Source of the DNA: Pseudomonas entomophila
GTDB lineage: Bacteria > Pseudomonadota > Gammaproteobacteria > Pseudomonadales > Pseudomonadaceae
Assembly: GCF_013523125.1 (NCBI RefSeq)
Contig: NZ_JAAMQJ010000033.1
Location: 1 to 55,998 of the forward strand
Length of the DNA: 55,998 bases
Direction of reading: 5' to 3'
Below the pieces are notes generated by a model. It saw only the letters and a program-made list of their open reading frames with translations. It made no database searches and had not been told where the DNA came from. Position numbers and translations under genes: made by a program. Positions within the stretch are counted from its first letter, which is position 1. Each line of letters opens with the position of its first letter. Positions 34,837 to 42,924 of the stretch are shown one piece after another.

Positions 34837-35187
34837 GAGGCTCGCGTGGCGCAGGAAGCCCTGCTTGATGAGAGGTCATCCAGCCCTCGGGGCATGGCGT
34901 GCAGGGTGCCGGATCGGCAACGCCCGCCCGCGCCCAGGGGCCGCGTGGGTGACGCAGGCGCAGTGGATGAGCAGCGATGTAAGGCGGTGATTGTCGCAGA
35001 TTTGCCGTTGGGCGTCTGCCCGCCACCCCGGAGCCGCGCTGCCGCGCAGAGCACAGGGCGATGACCGGCAGACCCGGGGCTTTACGACTGATCGATTTCA
35101 GGGCCGCTTTGCGGCTGGTCCGGCGCCCCACAGTGGTACAGGTGATCGCGGCCCATGTGAGATTCTATGGTTTCTGCCAAGCGCGAA

Positions 35188-35232
35188 TGTGGGCCCTGCG
35201 GGCCCAATCGCGGCACAGGGGCCGCTCCTACA
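35188..35232 (+). repeat. REP element (first of inverted pair)
   Basis: A full GGGCCC-type REP, ending CGCTCCTACA, in the 598-bp gap between fadD and hrpA. The rest of that gap (34837-35434) has no credible gene. Confidence 0.85.
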
Positions 35233-35275
35233 CCCGTAGCCACACCACGGTGGGACAGGCCATCGCGGTCCCTGT

Positions 35276-35315
35276 GGGGCCCCTGTGCCGCGATCGGGCC
35301 CGCAGGGCCCGCAAG
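35276..35315 (-). repeat. REP element (inverted partner)
   Basis: GGGGCCCCTGTGCCGCGATC followed by GGGCCCGCAGGGCCC, the reverse complement of 35188-35232, 44 bp away. Confidence 0.82.
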
Positions 35316-35434
35316 ATCCCGAGATCATTTCCTTTTCTACAGGAGTCAGGCGGCCACTGGTCAGGACGACCGGCAGCGTACAGGCCCAGGTGTCACCGAC
35401 GGGGCTGCACAGCCCCCATGGCGACGGCTCCGGG

Positions 35435-37132
35435 TCAGGCGGTCTTGGCCAGGCCCTGTTTCTTCAGCTCTTCGTCGCGCAGCTCGCGACGCAGGATCTT
35501 GCCGACGTTGGTGGTCGGCAGCGAATCGCGGAACTCGACCTGACGCGGCACCTTGTAGCCGGTGAGGTTGGCGCGTGTGTGCTCGAGCACCTGCTCCTTG
35601 GTCAGGGTCATGCCCGGCTTGACCACCAGGAACACCTTGATCAGCTCGCCGGACTTCTCGTTCGGCACGCCGATGGCCGCGCACTGCAGCACGCCGGGCA
35701 GGCTGGCCAGCACGTCCTCGATCTCGTTGGGGTACACGTTGAAGCCGGACACCAGGATCATGTCCTTCTTACGGTCGACGATGCGCAGGTAGCCGTCGGG
35801 TTCGATCAGCGCGATGTCGCCGGTCTTGAGCCAGCCCTCGTGGTCGAGCACCTCGTCGGTGGCTTCCTGGCGCTGCCAGTAGCCCTTCATCACCTGCGGG
35901 CCCTTGACGCACAGCTCGCCTGGCTCGCCCTGGGGCATCTCGCGGCCTGCGTCATCGACGATCTTGCACAGGGTCGACGGCACCGGGATGCCGATGGTGC
36001 CGACGCGGTTGGCTTCGGCCGGGTTGACCGTGGCCACCGGGCTGGTTTCGGTCATGCCGTAACCTTCGCAGATGGCGCAGCCGGTCACCGACTTCCAGCG
36101 CTCGGCGACGCTCAGCTGCAGGGCCATGCCACCGGACAGGGTGATCTTCAGCGAAGAGAAGTCCAGGGCGCGGAACGCATCGTTGTTGCACAGCGCGACG
36201 AACAGGGTATTGAGGCCAACGAAGCCGCTGAACTTCCACTTCGACAGCTCCTTGACCATCGCCGGCAGGTCGCGCGGGTTGGTGATCAGCACGTTGTGGT
36301 TGCCGATCAGCATCATCGCCATGCAATGGAAGGTGAACGCATAGATGTGGTACAGCGGCAGCGGCGTGATGAGGATCTCGCACCCCTCGCGCAGGTTGGC
36401 CCCCATCAGCGCGCGGCACTGCAGCATGTTCGCCACCAGGTTGCGGTGGGTGAGCATGGCGCCCTTGGCTACGCCTGTGGTACCGCCGGTGTACTGCAGC
36501 ACGGCCACGTCGTGGGCGCCGGGGTTGACCTCGGCCACCGGCTGGCCCTTGCCCTTGGCCAGGGCGTCGTTGAAGCGCACGGCCTTGGGCAGGTGGTAGG
36601 CCGGGACCATCTTCTTGACGTACTTGACCACGCTGTTGACCAGCAGGCGCTTGAGCGGCGGCAGCAGGTCGGCGACTTCGGTGATGATGACGTGGCGCAC
36701 GTCGGTCTTGGGCACGACCTTTTCCGCCAGGTGGGCCATGTTGGCCAGGCAGACCAGCGCCTTGGCGCCGGAGTCCTTGAACTGGTGCTCGAGTTCGCGA
36801 GCGGTGTACAGGGGGTTGGTGTTGACCACGATCAGGCCGGCGCGCATGGCCCCGAAGACCACCACCGGGTATTGCAGGACATTGGGCAGTTGCACGGCGA
36901 TGCGGTCGCCCGGCTGCAGGTCGGTGTGCTGCTGCAGCCAGGCGGCGAAGGCGCCCGAGAGGCTGTAGAGCTCGCCGTAGGTCAGGGTCTTGCCGAGGTT
37001 GCTGAAGGCCGGCTTGTCGGCGAAGCGTTGGCAGGACTGCTTGAGTACGGCCTGGAGGTTGGGGAACTCGTCGGCATCGATTTCGGCCGCGACTCCGGCT
37101 GGGTACTTGTCCTTCCAAAAGGTTTCGATCAT
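35435..37132 (-). CDS. fadD: Long-chain acyl-CoA synthetase (FadD)
   Basis: A 565-residue AMP-forming acyl-CoA ligase that activates fatty acids for beta-oxidation. It has the P-loop YTGGTTGVAKGAMLTHRN at 214-231, GYGMTETSP near 360, and DRKKDMILVSGFNVYPNEIE. The start at 37132 (MIETFWKDKYP) follows AAGGAG. In P. aeruginosa and P. putida two fadD genes sit in tandem at this locus; only one is here. Divergent from phaJ1. Confidence 0.94.
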   Translation of the reverse strand: MIETFWKDKYPAGVAAEIDADEFPNLQAVLKQSCQRFADKPAFSNLGKTLTYGELYSLSGAFAAWLQQHTDLQPGDRIAVQLPNVLQYPVVVFGAMRAGLIVVNTNPLYTARELEHQFKDSGAKALVCLANMAHLAEKVVPKTDVRHVIITEVADLLPPLKRLLVNSVVKYVKKMVPAYHLPKAVRFNDALAKGKGQPVAEVNPGAHDVAVLQYTGGTTGVAKGAMLTHRNLVANMLQCRALMGANLREGCEILITPLPLYHIYAFTFHCMAMMLIGNHNVLITNPRDLPAMVKELSKWKFSGFVGLNTLFVALCNNDAFRALDFSSLKITLSGGMALQLSVAERWKSVTGCAICEGYGMTETSPVATVNPAEANRVGTIGIPVPSTLCKIVDDAGREMPQGEPGELCVKGPQVMKGYWQRQEATDEVLDHEGWLKTGDIALIEPDGYLRIVDRKKDMILVSGFNVYPNEIEDVLASLPGVLQCAAIGVPNEKSGELIKVFLVVKPGMTLTKEQVLEHTRANLTGYKVPRQVEFRDSLPTTNVGKILRRELRDEELKKQGLAKTA

Positions 37133-37294
37133 GGAACCCCACTCCTTGAACACAGCAGAATCTTGATCGCATCGATGCGATTATTATTGATATGGGATGA
37201 CGGTCGCGGGAACCGTTTCATCGGCAAGCGGGGGCGAGATTAGCAGCTTTGCCGGGGGGCGCCTAGGGCCAGCGGTGGCCATGGAGTTGCGTTT

Positions 37295-37320
37295 GTGACT
37301 GAATAAAACGTATTAGTCAC
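37295..37320. promoter_or_regulatory. Operator-like palindrome between fadD and phaJ1
   Basis: GTGACT and AGTCAC form perfect arms around a 14-base AT-rich centre; the core half-sites GTGAC and GTCAC are 16 bp apart, against 6 bp in the copy upstream of fabH2, a difference of one helical turn. It lies in the 389-bp divergent region and could control both genes. The rest of that region shows no gene. Confidence 0.4.
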
Positions 37321-37521
37321 ATTTTGTTTCAGCTGTAACCTTTCGACATTCGGGCGGGTTCCGACGGGATCTCTGGCCTGCTCGCTCAGGCATGGCCTGT
37401 CCCCGCACGTGCTGCAATCAGCCAAGCAACAAACCCCACCAACCGATATCATCGCACCCTTTCGCCGCCATCCCACGGGACGCGCCGCCACGTATCGTCT
37501 TTCTCGCTCAAGGAAGCCCAG

Positions 37522-37992
37522 ATGACCCAAGTCACCAACACCCCTTACGAAACCCTCGAAGTCGGCCAGACCGCGACCTACAGCAAGTCCGTGGAGGAGC
37601 GCGACATCCAGCTGTTCGCCGCGATGTCCGGTGACCACAACCCGGTGCACCTGGACGCCGAGTTCGCGGCCAAGAGCCTGTTCCGCGAGCGTATCGCCCA
37701 TGGCATGTTCAGCGGTGCGCTGATCAGCGCCGCCGTCGCCTGCACGCTGCCAGGCCCGGGCACCATCTACCTGGGGCAGACCATGAGCTTCCAGAAGCCG
37801 GTCAAGATCGGCGACACCCTGACCGTGCGCCTGGAAATCCTCGAGAAGCTGCCCAAGTTCAAGGTGCGCATCGCCACCAACGTCTACAACCAGCACGACG
37901 AGGTGGTGGTGCAGGGCGAGGCCGAGATCCTGGCGCCGCGCAAGCAGCAGACGGTCGAGCTGGTCAGCCCGCCGAACTTCGTCGCCAGCTGA
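37522..37992 (+). CDS. phaJ1: (R)-specific enoyl-CoA hydratase (MaoC-like, PhaJ1-type)
   Basis: A 156-residue single hot-dog hydratase with the active-site motif AAMSGDHNPVHLDAEFA (Asp/His dyad), ERIAHGMFSGAL and GQTMSFQKPVKIGD. PhaJ1 (PA3302) converts beta-oxidation trans-2-enoyl-CoA to (R)-3-hydroxyacyl-CoA, the precursor of polyhydroxyalkanoate. It sits in the same place relative to fadD as PA3302 does. Naming as PhaJ1 rests on synteny and length. Confidence 0.85.
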   Translation: MTQVTNTPYETLEVGQTATYSKSVEERDIQLFAAMSGDHNPVHLDAEFAAKSLFRERIAHGMFSGALISAAVACTLPGPGTIYLGQTMSFQKPVKIGDTLTVRLEILEKLPKFKVRIATNVYNQHDEVVVQGEAEILAPRKQQTVELVSPPNFVAS

Positions 37993-38000
37993 AGCGCGCG

Positions 38001-38029
38001 GCAGGTGGTGACCGACCGGCGCCACCTGC
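38001..38029. terminator. Hairpin between phaJ1 and the LysE gene
   Basis: GCAGGTGG, a 13-base loop, then CCACCTGC: a perfect 8-bp stem between convergent genes. No run of T follows, so termination is inferred from position. Confidence 0.35.
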
Positions 38030-38038
38030 GCACCGCGC

Positions 38039-38683
38039 CTACAGCCCTGTGGGCGCGAGGATGAATTCGCGGTAGCCGGAGACGATCACGTACACCGCGA
38101 AGTAGCAGAAGATGGCGGCCGAGGCCAGGTAGGACCAGGTCAGCAGACGATCGCCCAGCAGCCGCCCGCCATGGCTGGCCACGCCGCACAGCCCGGCGCT
38201 CCAGACCAGCCCCGCCAGAAAGAAGCCGCCAAGGAACAGCCCGGCATCGACCAGCCCGCCTTCGGTCGAGCGCGAGATCAGCACCCCACCGACCGCCGCG
38301 AACCAGAGGATGGCACTGGGCGAGGACATGGCCAGGAACAGGCCGCGCAGGAACTCACGCCAGGCTGGCTCCGCCACGGCCGCCTCCTGCGCCTGCAGGT
38401 GCCCACCGCGCCAGGCGGCCAGCAGCATCTTGACCGCGAACAGCACCAGCAAGGCCGAGCCCCCGAGCCACAGCACCCAGCGGACGGTCTCGAACTGCAA
38501 CAGCACGGTCATCCCGGCCAACGCCGCCATGGCGTAGATCAGGTCCCCCACGCAAGTGCCCAACCCGAGCCAGAAGCCTTGCAGGAACCCGCGCTGCATG
38601 GCGAGGGTGATCATGGCGATGTTGGCGATGCCGATGTCCAGGCAGAGGGAGAGGCTGAGCAGGAATCCGTTCGAGAAAGGCAT
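38039..38683 (-). CDS. LysE family translocator
   Basis: A 214-residue inner-membrane protein with about six helices: MPFSNGFLLSLSLCLDIGIA, GFLQGFWLGLGTCVGD (the conserved G..LG...GD of LysE/RhtB), and a C-terminal FAVYVIVSGYREF. It probably exports an amino acid. ATG at 38683; the ribosome-binding site is weak. Converges with phaJ1. Confidence 0.85.
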   Translation of the reverse strand: MPFSNGFLLSLSLCLDIGIANIAMITLAMQRGFLQGFWLGLGTCVGDLIYAMAALAGMTVLLQFETVRWVLWLGGSALLVLFAVKMLLAAWRGGHLQAQEAAVAEPAWREFLRGLFLAMSSPSAILWFAAVGGVLISRSTEGGLVDAGLFLGGFFLAGLVWSAGLCGVASHGGRLLGDRLLTWSYLASAAIFCYFAVYVIVSGYREFILAPTGL

Positions 38684-38910
38684 GGGGCGATGGGGTCCGG
38701 GCAAGCGAGGGCTGGAGGGGTGTGGAAGCGGGGGCAGTATACGGCGGGGAGGTGGTATCGGGCAGGTGGAGCAGTAAGTCGGGAGTCTTCATGTCCGTCC
38801 AGCAGTGGCCTGGGCAGCGCTCGGTCTGGGCGTTTCGCGATGAAGGCGCCGCGTTGGGAGCAGGAAAGACGAGCAGGTATGCTATGCGCTCTTCAACCCA
38901 TGGCCTTTTC

Positions 38911-39339
38911 ATGCACGCCTCATCTACCCCGCACTGCACGCCGTTGACCGGGCTCGAACGCCGCCTGCTGGATCATTTCTACCGCCAGCAAGGCTCGCGC
39001 ATGCGCACACCGGCCGAGGGGCAACCGTGGGTCGCGCGGTCGGGATCGATCGTGGCGGGGTTGAACCTGACGCCGGTGGCGGGCGGTCACTGGCTGACCG
39101 GGCTGCTGGTCGATCCGCAGTGGCGGCAACGGGGCGTCGCGTCGTGTCTGATGACGACAGCCATGGCCAAGCTGGAGGAGACGGTATGGCTGTTCTGCCA
39201 CCCTGACCTGCTGCCGTTCTACCAACGGCTGTCGTTCGAACCTAGCGTCGATCTGCCCGAAGCGTTGGCAGGGCGCCTGCAACGCTATCAGCAGCACAAG
39301 CCCCTGATCGCTTTGCAGTCCATCCCGCGCTCATGCTGA
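38911..39339 (+). CDS. GNAT family N-acetyltransferase
   Basis: A 142-residue protein with the acetyl-CoA binding pattern GLLVDPQWRQRGVASCLMTTAM (Q/R-x-x-G-x-A) near 61-82 and a C-terminal PFYQRLSFEP. The substrate is unknown. The start is uncertain: 38911 lacks a clear ribosome-binding site and 38884, nine codons upstream, is a fair alternative. Confidence 0.75.
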   Translation: MHASSTPHCTPLTGLERRLLDHFYRQQGSRMRTPAEGQPWVARSGSIVAGLNLTPVAGGHWLTGLLVDPQWRQRGVASCLMTTAMAKLEETVWLFCHPDLLPFYQRLSFEPSVDLPEALAGRLQRYQQHKPLIALQSIPRSC

Positions 39340-39410
39340 CAAGTATGAGGATCATCTCCCCTGACTGAACCGCAGCGCCCCGCCCTTTCCAGGCCAGGGC
39401 GCGTTTGGCC

Positions 39411-40367
39411 TCACTGGCTGTTGGCGTTACCCGGCTGAGCGGTAGCCGGTGCCGGTTCTTCCTTGCCCAGGTTCGACTTGGGCTCCGGCGCCGTGGTGCC
39501 GTCGAAGTCCTTCTCGCCCTTGTCCTTGCCCTCGGCCGACATGTGCTCGATCACCGCGTTCATCTCCGCGCCCAGCAGCAGCACGGCCGAGGAGATGTAG
39601 AAGTACAGCAGCAGCACGATGATGGTCCCGATGCTGCCGTACATGGCGTTGTAGTCGGCAAAGTTCTTCACGTAGAAGCCAAAGCCCAGCGACGCGCCGA
39701 TCCACACCACCACGGCCAGCACCGAACCTGGGGTGATGAAGCGAAACTGCTGTTTCACATCAGGCATCAGGTAGTACATCAAGGCCACCGCGATCATCAT
39801 CAGGATGATGATCACCGGCCAACGCAGCACGGTCCACACGGTGACGATGAAGTCGCCCAGACCGACCTGCGAAGCGATCCACTCCATCACCTGTGGCCCC
39901 AGCACCATGAGCGCCGCGACCGACAACAGCATGCCGGCGAAGCCTATGGTGTAGAGCACCGACAGGGGAATGCGCTTCCACACCGGACGGCCTTCTGGCA
40001 CATCGTAGGCCGCGTTCATCGCGCTCATCATCAGGCGCACACCGGCCGAGGCCGTCCAGAGTGCGATGACGATACCCACCGACAGCAGTCCGCCCTGGGA
40101 CTGCTGCAGCTGGTCGATCACCGGGTTGACCTGTTCCAGCGCCTGGCCCGGCAACACCAGCTCGGCCTGCAAGCGCAGCCAGGAGAAGAAGTCCGGCAGG
40201 TGCAGGAAACCGATCAGCGCGATGAGAAACAGCAGAAAGGGGAACAGTGAGAACAGCATCTGGTACGCCAGGGCCGAGGCGTAGGTGGACATCTCGTCAT
40301 CGAGAAACTCGTTGACGGTGCGGATCAATACCTTGTGTACAGGCAGGCCCTGCATGGCTTTGAACAT
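39411..40367 (-). CDS. YihY/BrkB family membrane protein
   Basis: A 318-residue inner-membrane protein with six helices. The N-terminal STYASALAYQMLFSLFPFLLF and central GWTASAGVRLMMSAMNAAYD-like segment and MYGSIGTIIVLLLYFYISS are typical of YihY (once called RNase BN). The tail after 275 is charged and disordered. The ATG at 40367 follows AGGGAG; longer starts at 40400 and 40442 are weaker. Confidence 0.88.
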   Translation of the reverse strand: MFKAMQGLPVHKVLIRTVNEFLDDEMSTYASALAYQMLFSLFPFLLFLIALIGFLHLPDFFSWLRLQAELVLPGQALEQVNPVIDQLQQSQGGLLSVGIVIALWTASAGVRLMMSAMNAAYDVPEGRPVWKRIPLSVLYTIGFAGMLLSVAALMVLGPQVMEWIASQVGLGDFIVTVWTVLRWPVIIILMMIAVALMYYLMPDVKQQFRFITPGSVLAVVVWIGASLGFGFYVKNFADYNAMYGSIGTIIVLLLYFYISSAVLLLGAEMNAVIEHMSAEGKDKGEKDFDGTTAPEPKSNLGKEEPAPATAQPGNANSQ

Positions 40368-40507
40368 GGTTAGCGTCTCCCTCGCCGCTTCGACGGTCAT
40401 CGGTACAGGCCCGACAACGGTTCGGGGCCTACGTGGCTGCAACTAGTCTAGTAGACCGCGCGGACTGGCCACCGCTCCCTTGCGGGCCAATAAAAACGAT
40501 CCTGCAT

Positions 40508-40535
40508 AAAAAACGGCCACTCGAGGGTGGCCGTT
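40508..40535 (-). terminator. Rho-independent terminator of the csbD-like gene
   Basis: On the minus strand a perfect 9-bp stem AACGGCCAC/GTGGCCGTT around a 6-base loop ends in six T. It lies 18 bp after the stop codon at 40553. Confidence 0.9.
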
Positions 40536-40552
40536 CTGTGCGAAACGGGACC

Positions 40553-40741
40553 TTATGGCTTGGTCACGTCGTCGACTGTGTTCTTCACATCGCCCTTGAC
40601 CTGCTGGCCTTCGCCTTTGACCTCTTGGGCCTTGCCTTCGGCTTTCAGCTTGTCGTTGTCGGTCATGTTGCCGACGCCTTGCTTGATGTTGCCGACCGCT
40701 TCGTTAGCCATCCCTTTTACTTTGTCTGTGGTGCCGCTCAT
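40553..40741 (-). CDS. CsbD family stress protein
   Basis: A 62-residue hydrophilic protein, MSGTTDKVKGMANEAVGNIK onward, with the CsbD pattern GxAQEVKGEGQQVKGDVKN. The family is induced by general stress; structure is a small helical bundle. AAGGAGAG precedes the ATG. It is a single-gene unit with its own terminator. Confidence 0.93.
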   Translation of the reverse strand: MSGTTDKVKGMANEAVGNIKQGVGNMTDNDKLKAEGKAQEVKGEGQQVKGDVKNTVDDVTKP

Positions 40742-40783
40742 GGGGACTCTCCTTCAAAGGACACGGGACTGTGTCGTTACTAG

Positions 40784-40811
40784 ATGGAGGGGTGAGCCCA
40801 GGCGGAAGTTC
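40784..40811 (-). promoter_or_regulatory. Possible AlgU-type promoter for the csbD-like gene
   Basis: On the minus strand GAACTT, a perfect AlgU -35 box, is followed after 17 bp by TCCAT; the consensus -10 is TCTGA, so only TC agrees. It would start transcription about 36 nt before the ATG. AlgU control of CsbD-like genes is known in P. aeruginosa. Confidence 0.3.
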
Positions 40812-40883
40812 CAAGATTTTGCATCTTCTCGAACGTACACGATGGCGGCCAGGCGACACCGCGTAGGTGCCAGCCCAGACGGA

Positions 40884-41594
40884 TCAGGCGCGCACGCCTT
40901 GCACTTCGGCGACTGCCGCCGCCAAGGCTGCCGCCGGATCAGCCGCCTGGGTGATCGGGCGACCGATGACCAGGTAGTCGGAGCCTGCGTCCAGGGCCTG
41001 ACGCGGGGTCAGGATGCGACGCTGATCGTCCTGCGCGCTGCCGGCCGGACGAATCCCCGGCGTCACCAATTGCAAGCCTGGGTAGGTGCCTTTCAGGGCA
41101 GGTGCTTCGAGCGCCGAGCAGACCAGGCCGTCCATGCCGGCCTGCTGCGCCAGGCCTGCCAGACGCAGCACCTGCTCCTGCGGCTCGATGTCCAGGCCGA
41201 TGCCGGCCAGGTCCTCGCGCTCCATGCTGGTGAGCACGGTCACGCCGATCAGCAGGGGCTGCGGGCCGCTGCGCTGGGCGAGCACTTCGCGGCAGGCCGA
41301 CATCATGCGCAGGCCGCCGGAGCAATGCACGTTGACCATCCACACGCCCATCTCCGCAGCGGCCTTGACGGCCATGGCGGTGGTGTTGGGGATGTCGTGG
41401 AACTTGAGGTCGAGGAACACTTCGAAGCCCTTGTCGCGCAATGCCTCGACGATGCCCGACGCGCTGCTGGTGAACAGCTCCTTGCCGACCTTGACCCGGC
41501 ACAGGGCGGGGTCGAGCTGGTCGGCCAGGCGCAGGGCGGCTTCGCGGGTCGGGAAATCCAGGGCAACGATCAGGGGCGTCTGGCAGGCGGGCAT
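40884..41594 (-). CDS. pyrF: Orotidine 5'-phosphate decarboxylase
   Basis: A 236-residue TIM-barrel enzyme that makes UMP from OMP. Signatures are PLIVALDFPTREAAL, KVGKELFTSSA, the catalytic DLKFHDIPNTT (Lys/Asp tetrad), and TPGIRPAGSAQDDQRR for phosphate binding. Length is normal. It is divergent from the DUF2897 gene, its usual Pseudomonas neighbour. Confidence 0.96.
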   Translation of the reverse strand: MPACQTPLIVALDFPTREAALRLADQLDPALCRVKVGKELFTSSASGIVEALRDKGFEVFLDLKFHDIPNTTAMAVKAAAEMGVWMVNVHCSGGLRMMSACREVLAQRSGPQPLLIGVTVLTSMEREDLAGIGLDIEPQEQVLRLAGLAQQAGMDGLVCSALEAPALKGTYPGLQLVTPGIRPAGSAQDDQRRILTPRQALDAGSDYLVIGRPITQAADPAAALAAAVAEVQGVRA

Positions 41595-41760
41595 GGCAAT
41601 GGTCTCTAGGCAAGGCGTGAACGGCGCGCATTGTAAACGAAGTGCCTCGCCGATGGGGCGCGGATCGACGTCAGGGCATCGCGGCTCGTGGGAACCCCCG
41701 CCCTGCCCCAGGTTCGAAGGTTACAATGGGCCTCGGCCTTCATGAGAGTGGGAGAACATC

Positions 41761-41928
41761 ATGCCGTGGTATGCCTGGTTGATACTGCTGGTGGCGATTG
41801 GGTCCGTCGTGGGCGGGTTGCTGATGCTGCGCGATACGGCGAGCAAACTGCCGTTGACCGACGAGCAGAAGCAGAAGATCAAGCAACGCAATGCCGAGAT
41901 GGATGCCAAGGAGGCGCGGGACCGCTGA
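41761..41928 (+). CDS. DUF2897 family small membrane protein (55 aa)
   Basis: A 55-residue protein: one N-terminal helix (PWYAWLILLVAIGSVVGGLL) and a charged tail (LPLTDEQKQKIKQRNAEMDA). This matches the DUF2897 family found next to pyrF. GGGAG lies 8 nt before the ATG. Function unknown. Confidence 0.85.
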   Translation: MPWYAWLILLVAIGSVVGGLLMLRDTASKLPLTDEQKQKIKQRNAEMDAKEARDR

Positions 41929-42054
41929 CGCCTGTGTCACGCCTGGGCGGATGGCACGGCTCGGGCGACACGAGACGGGAGGAACACGGCCCCCAGGTGG
42001 AAGGGGTATACTGAAGCCCTTTCATTCTCCACCGACGAGGGCCGTCACTTCCCC

Positions 42055-42897
42055 ATGGTTAAGATCACCTCCACTATCGACTGCGCCAATGACAAACCCT
42101 TCGTCCTGTTCGGCGGCGTCAACGTGCTCGAATCCCTCGACCTGGCCCTGACCGCCTGCGCCGAGTACGTCCGGGTCACTGAAAAGCTCGGCATCCCCTA
42201 CGTGTTCAAGGCCAGCTTCGACAAGGCCAACCGTTCCTCGATCCACTCCTACCGTGGCCCCGGCCTGGAAGAAGGCCTGCGCATCTTCGAGAAGGTGAAG
42301 GCCGAATTCGGCGTGCCGGTGATCACCGACGTGCACGAGATCCACCAGGCCGCGCCCGTGGCCGAAGTGGTCGACGTGCTGCAGCTGCCTGCCTTCCTGG
42401 CGCGCCAGACCGACCTGGTAATGGCGCTGGCCAAGACCAACAAACCGGTCAACATCAAGAAGCCGCAGTTCCTCAGCCCGTCGCAGATGCAGAACATCGT
42501 GCAGAAATTCCGCGAAGCCGGTAACGAGCAGCTGATCCTCTGTGACCGCGGCACCTGCCTGGGCTACGACAACCTGGTGGTGGACATGCTCGGCTTCGGC
42601 GTGATGAAGCGCACCTGCGACGACCTGCCGATCATCTTCGACGTGACCCACGCCCTGCAGCAGCGCGACCCGTCGGGCGCCGCCTCCGGTGGCCGTCGCG
42701 AGCAGGTGGTGGAGCTGGCGCGCGCCGGCATGGGCGTCGGCCTGGCCGGCCTGTTCCTCGAAGCGCACCCCAACCCTGACCAGGCCAAGTGCGACGGCCC
42801 CAGCGCCCTGCCGCTGGACCAGCTCGAGCCGTTCCTGGCGCAGATCAAGGCACTAGACGACCTGGTCAAGTCCTTCCCGGCCCTGAACATCCGCTAA
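42055..42897 (+). CDS. kdsA: 3-deoxy-8-phosphooctulonate (Kdo-8-P) synthase
   Basis: A 280-residue TIM-barrel enzyme joining arabinose 5-phosphate with PEP. It has FVLFGGVNVLES, YVFKASFDKANRSS, ITDVHE, NIKKPQFLSP (Asn at the metal-independent site), CDRGTCLGYDNLVVDM and DVTHALQQRDP. Pseudomonads have a housekeeping kdsA beside pyrG-eno; this copy next to O-antigen genes is probably a second one, though the first is not in the window. It lies 27 bp before the kdsB-kdsC gene. Confidence 0.93.
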   Translation: MVKITSTIDCANDKPFVLFGGVNVLESLDLALTACAEYVRVTEKLGIPYVFKASFDKANRSSIHSYRGPGLEEGLRIFEKVKAEFGVPVITDVHEIHQAAPVAEVVDVLQLPAFLARQTDLVMALAKTNKPVNIKKPQFLSPSQMQNIVQKFREAGNEQLILCDRGTCLGYDNLVVDMLGFGVMKRTCDDLPIIFDVTHALQQRDPSGAASGGRREQVVELARAGMGVGLAGLFLEAHPNPDQAKCDGPSALPLDQLEPFLAQIKALDDLVKSFPALNIR

Positions 42898-42924
42898 GCA
42901 CGCCGTTCGAGGCGAGGGACTGAC

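Noticed and set aside
32632..35064. Plus-strand 810-codon open frame
   Set aside because: It lies antisense to hrpA, whose helicase motifs are all intact; high GC removes stop codons from the opposite strand. The composition (rich in H, Q, R, G, V) is typical of such shadows.
39381..39401. Terminator between the GNAT and YihY genes
   Set aside because: A 6-bp CGCCCT/AGGGCG stem is present but there is no T run on either strand; too weak to list.
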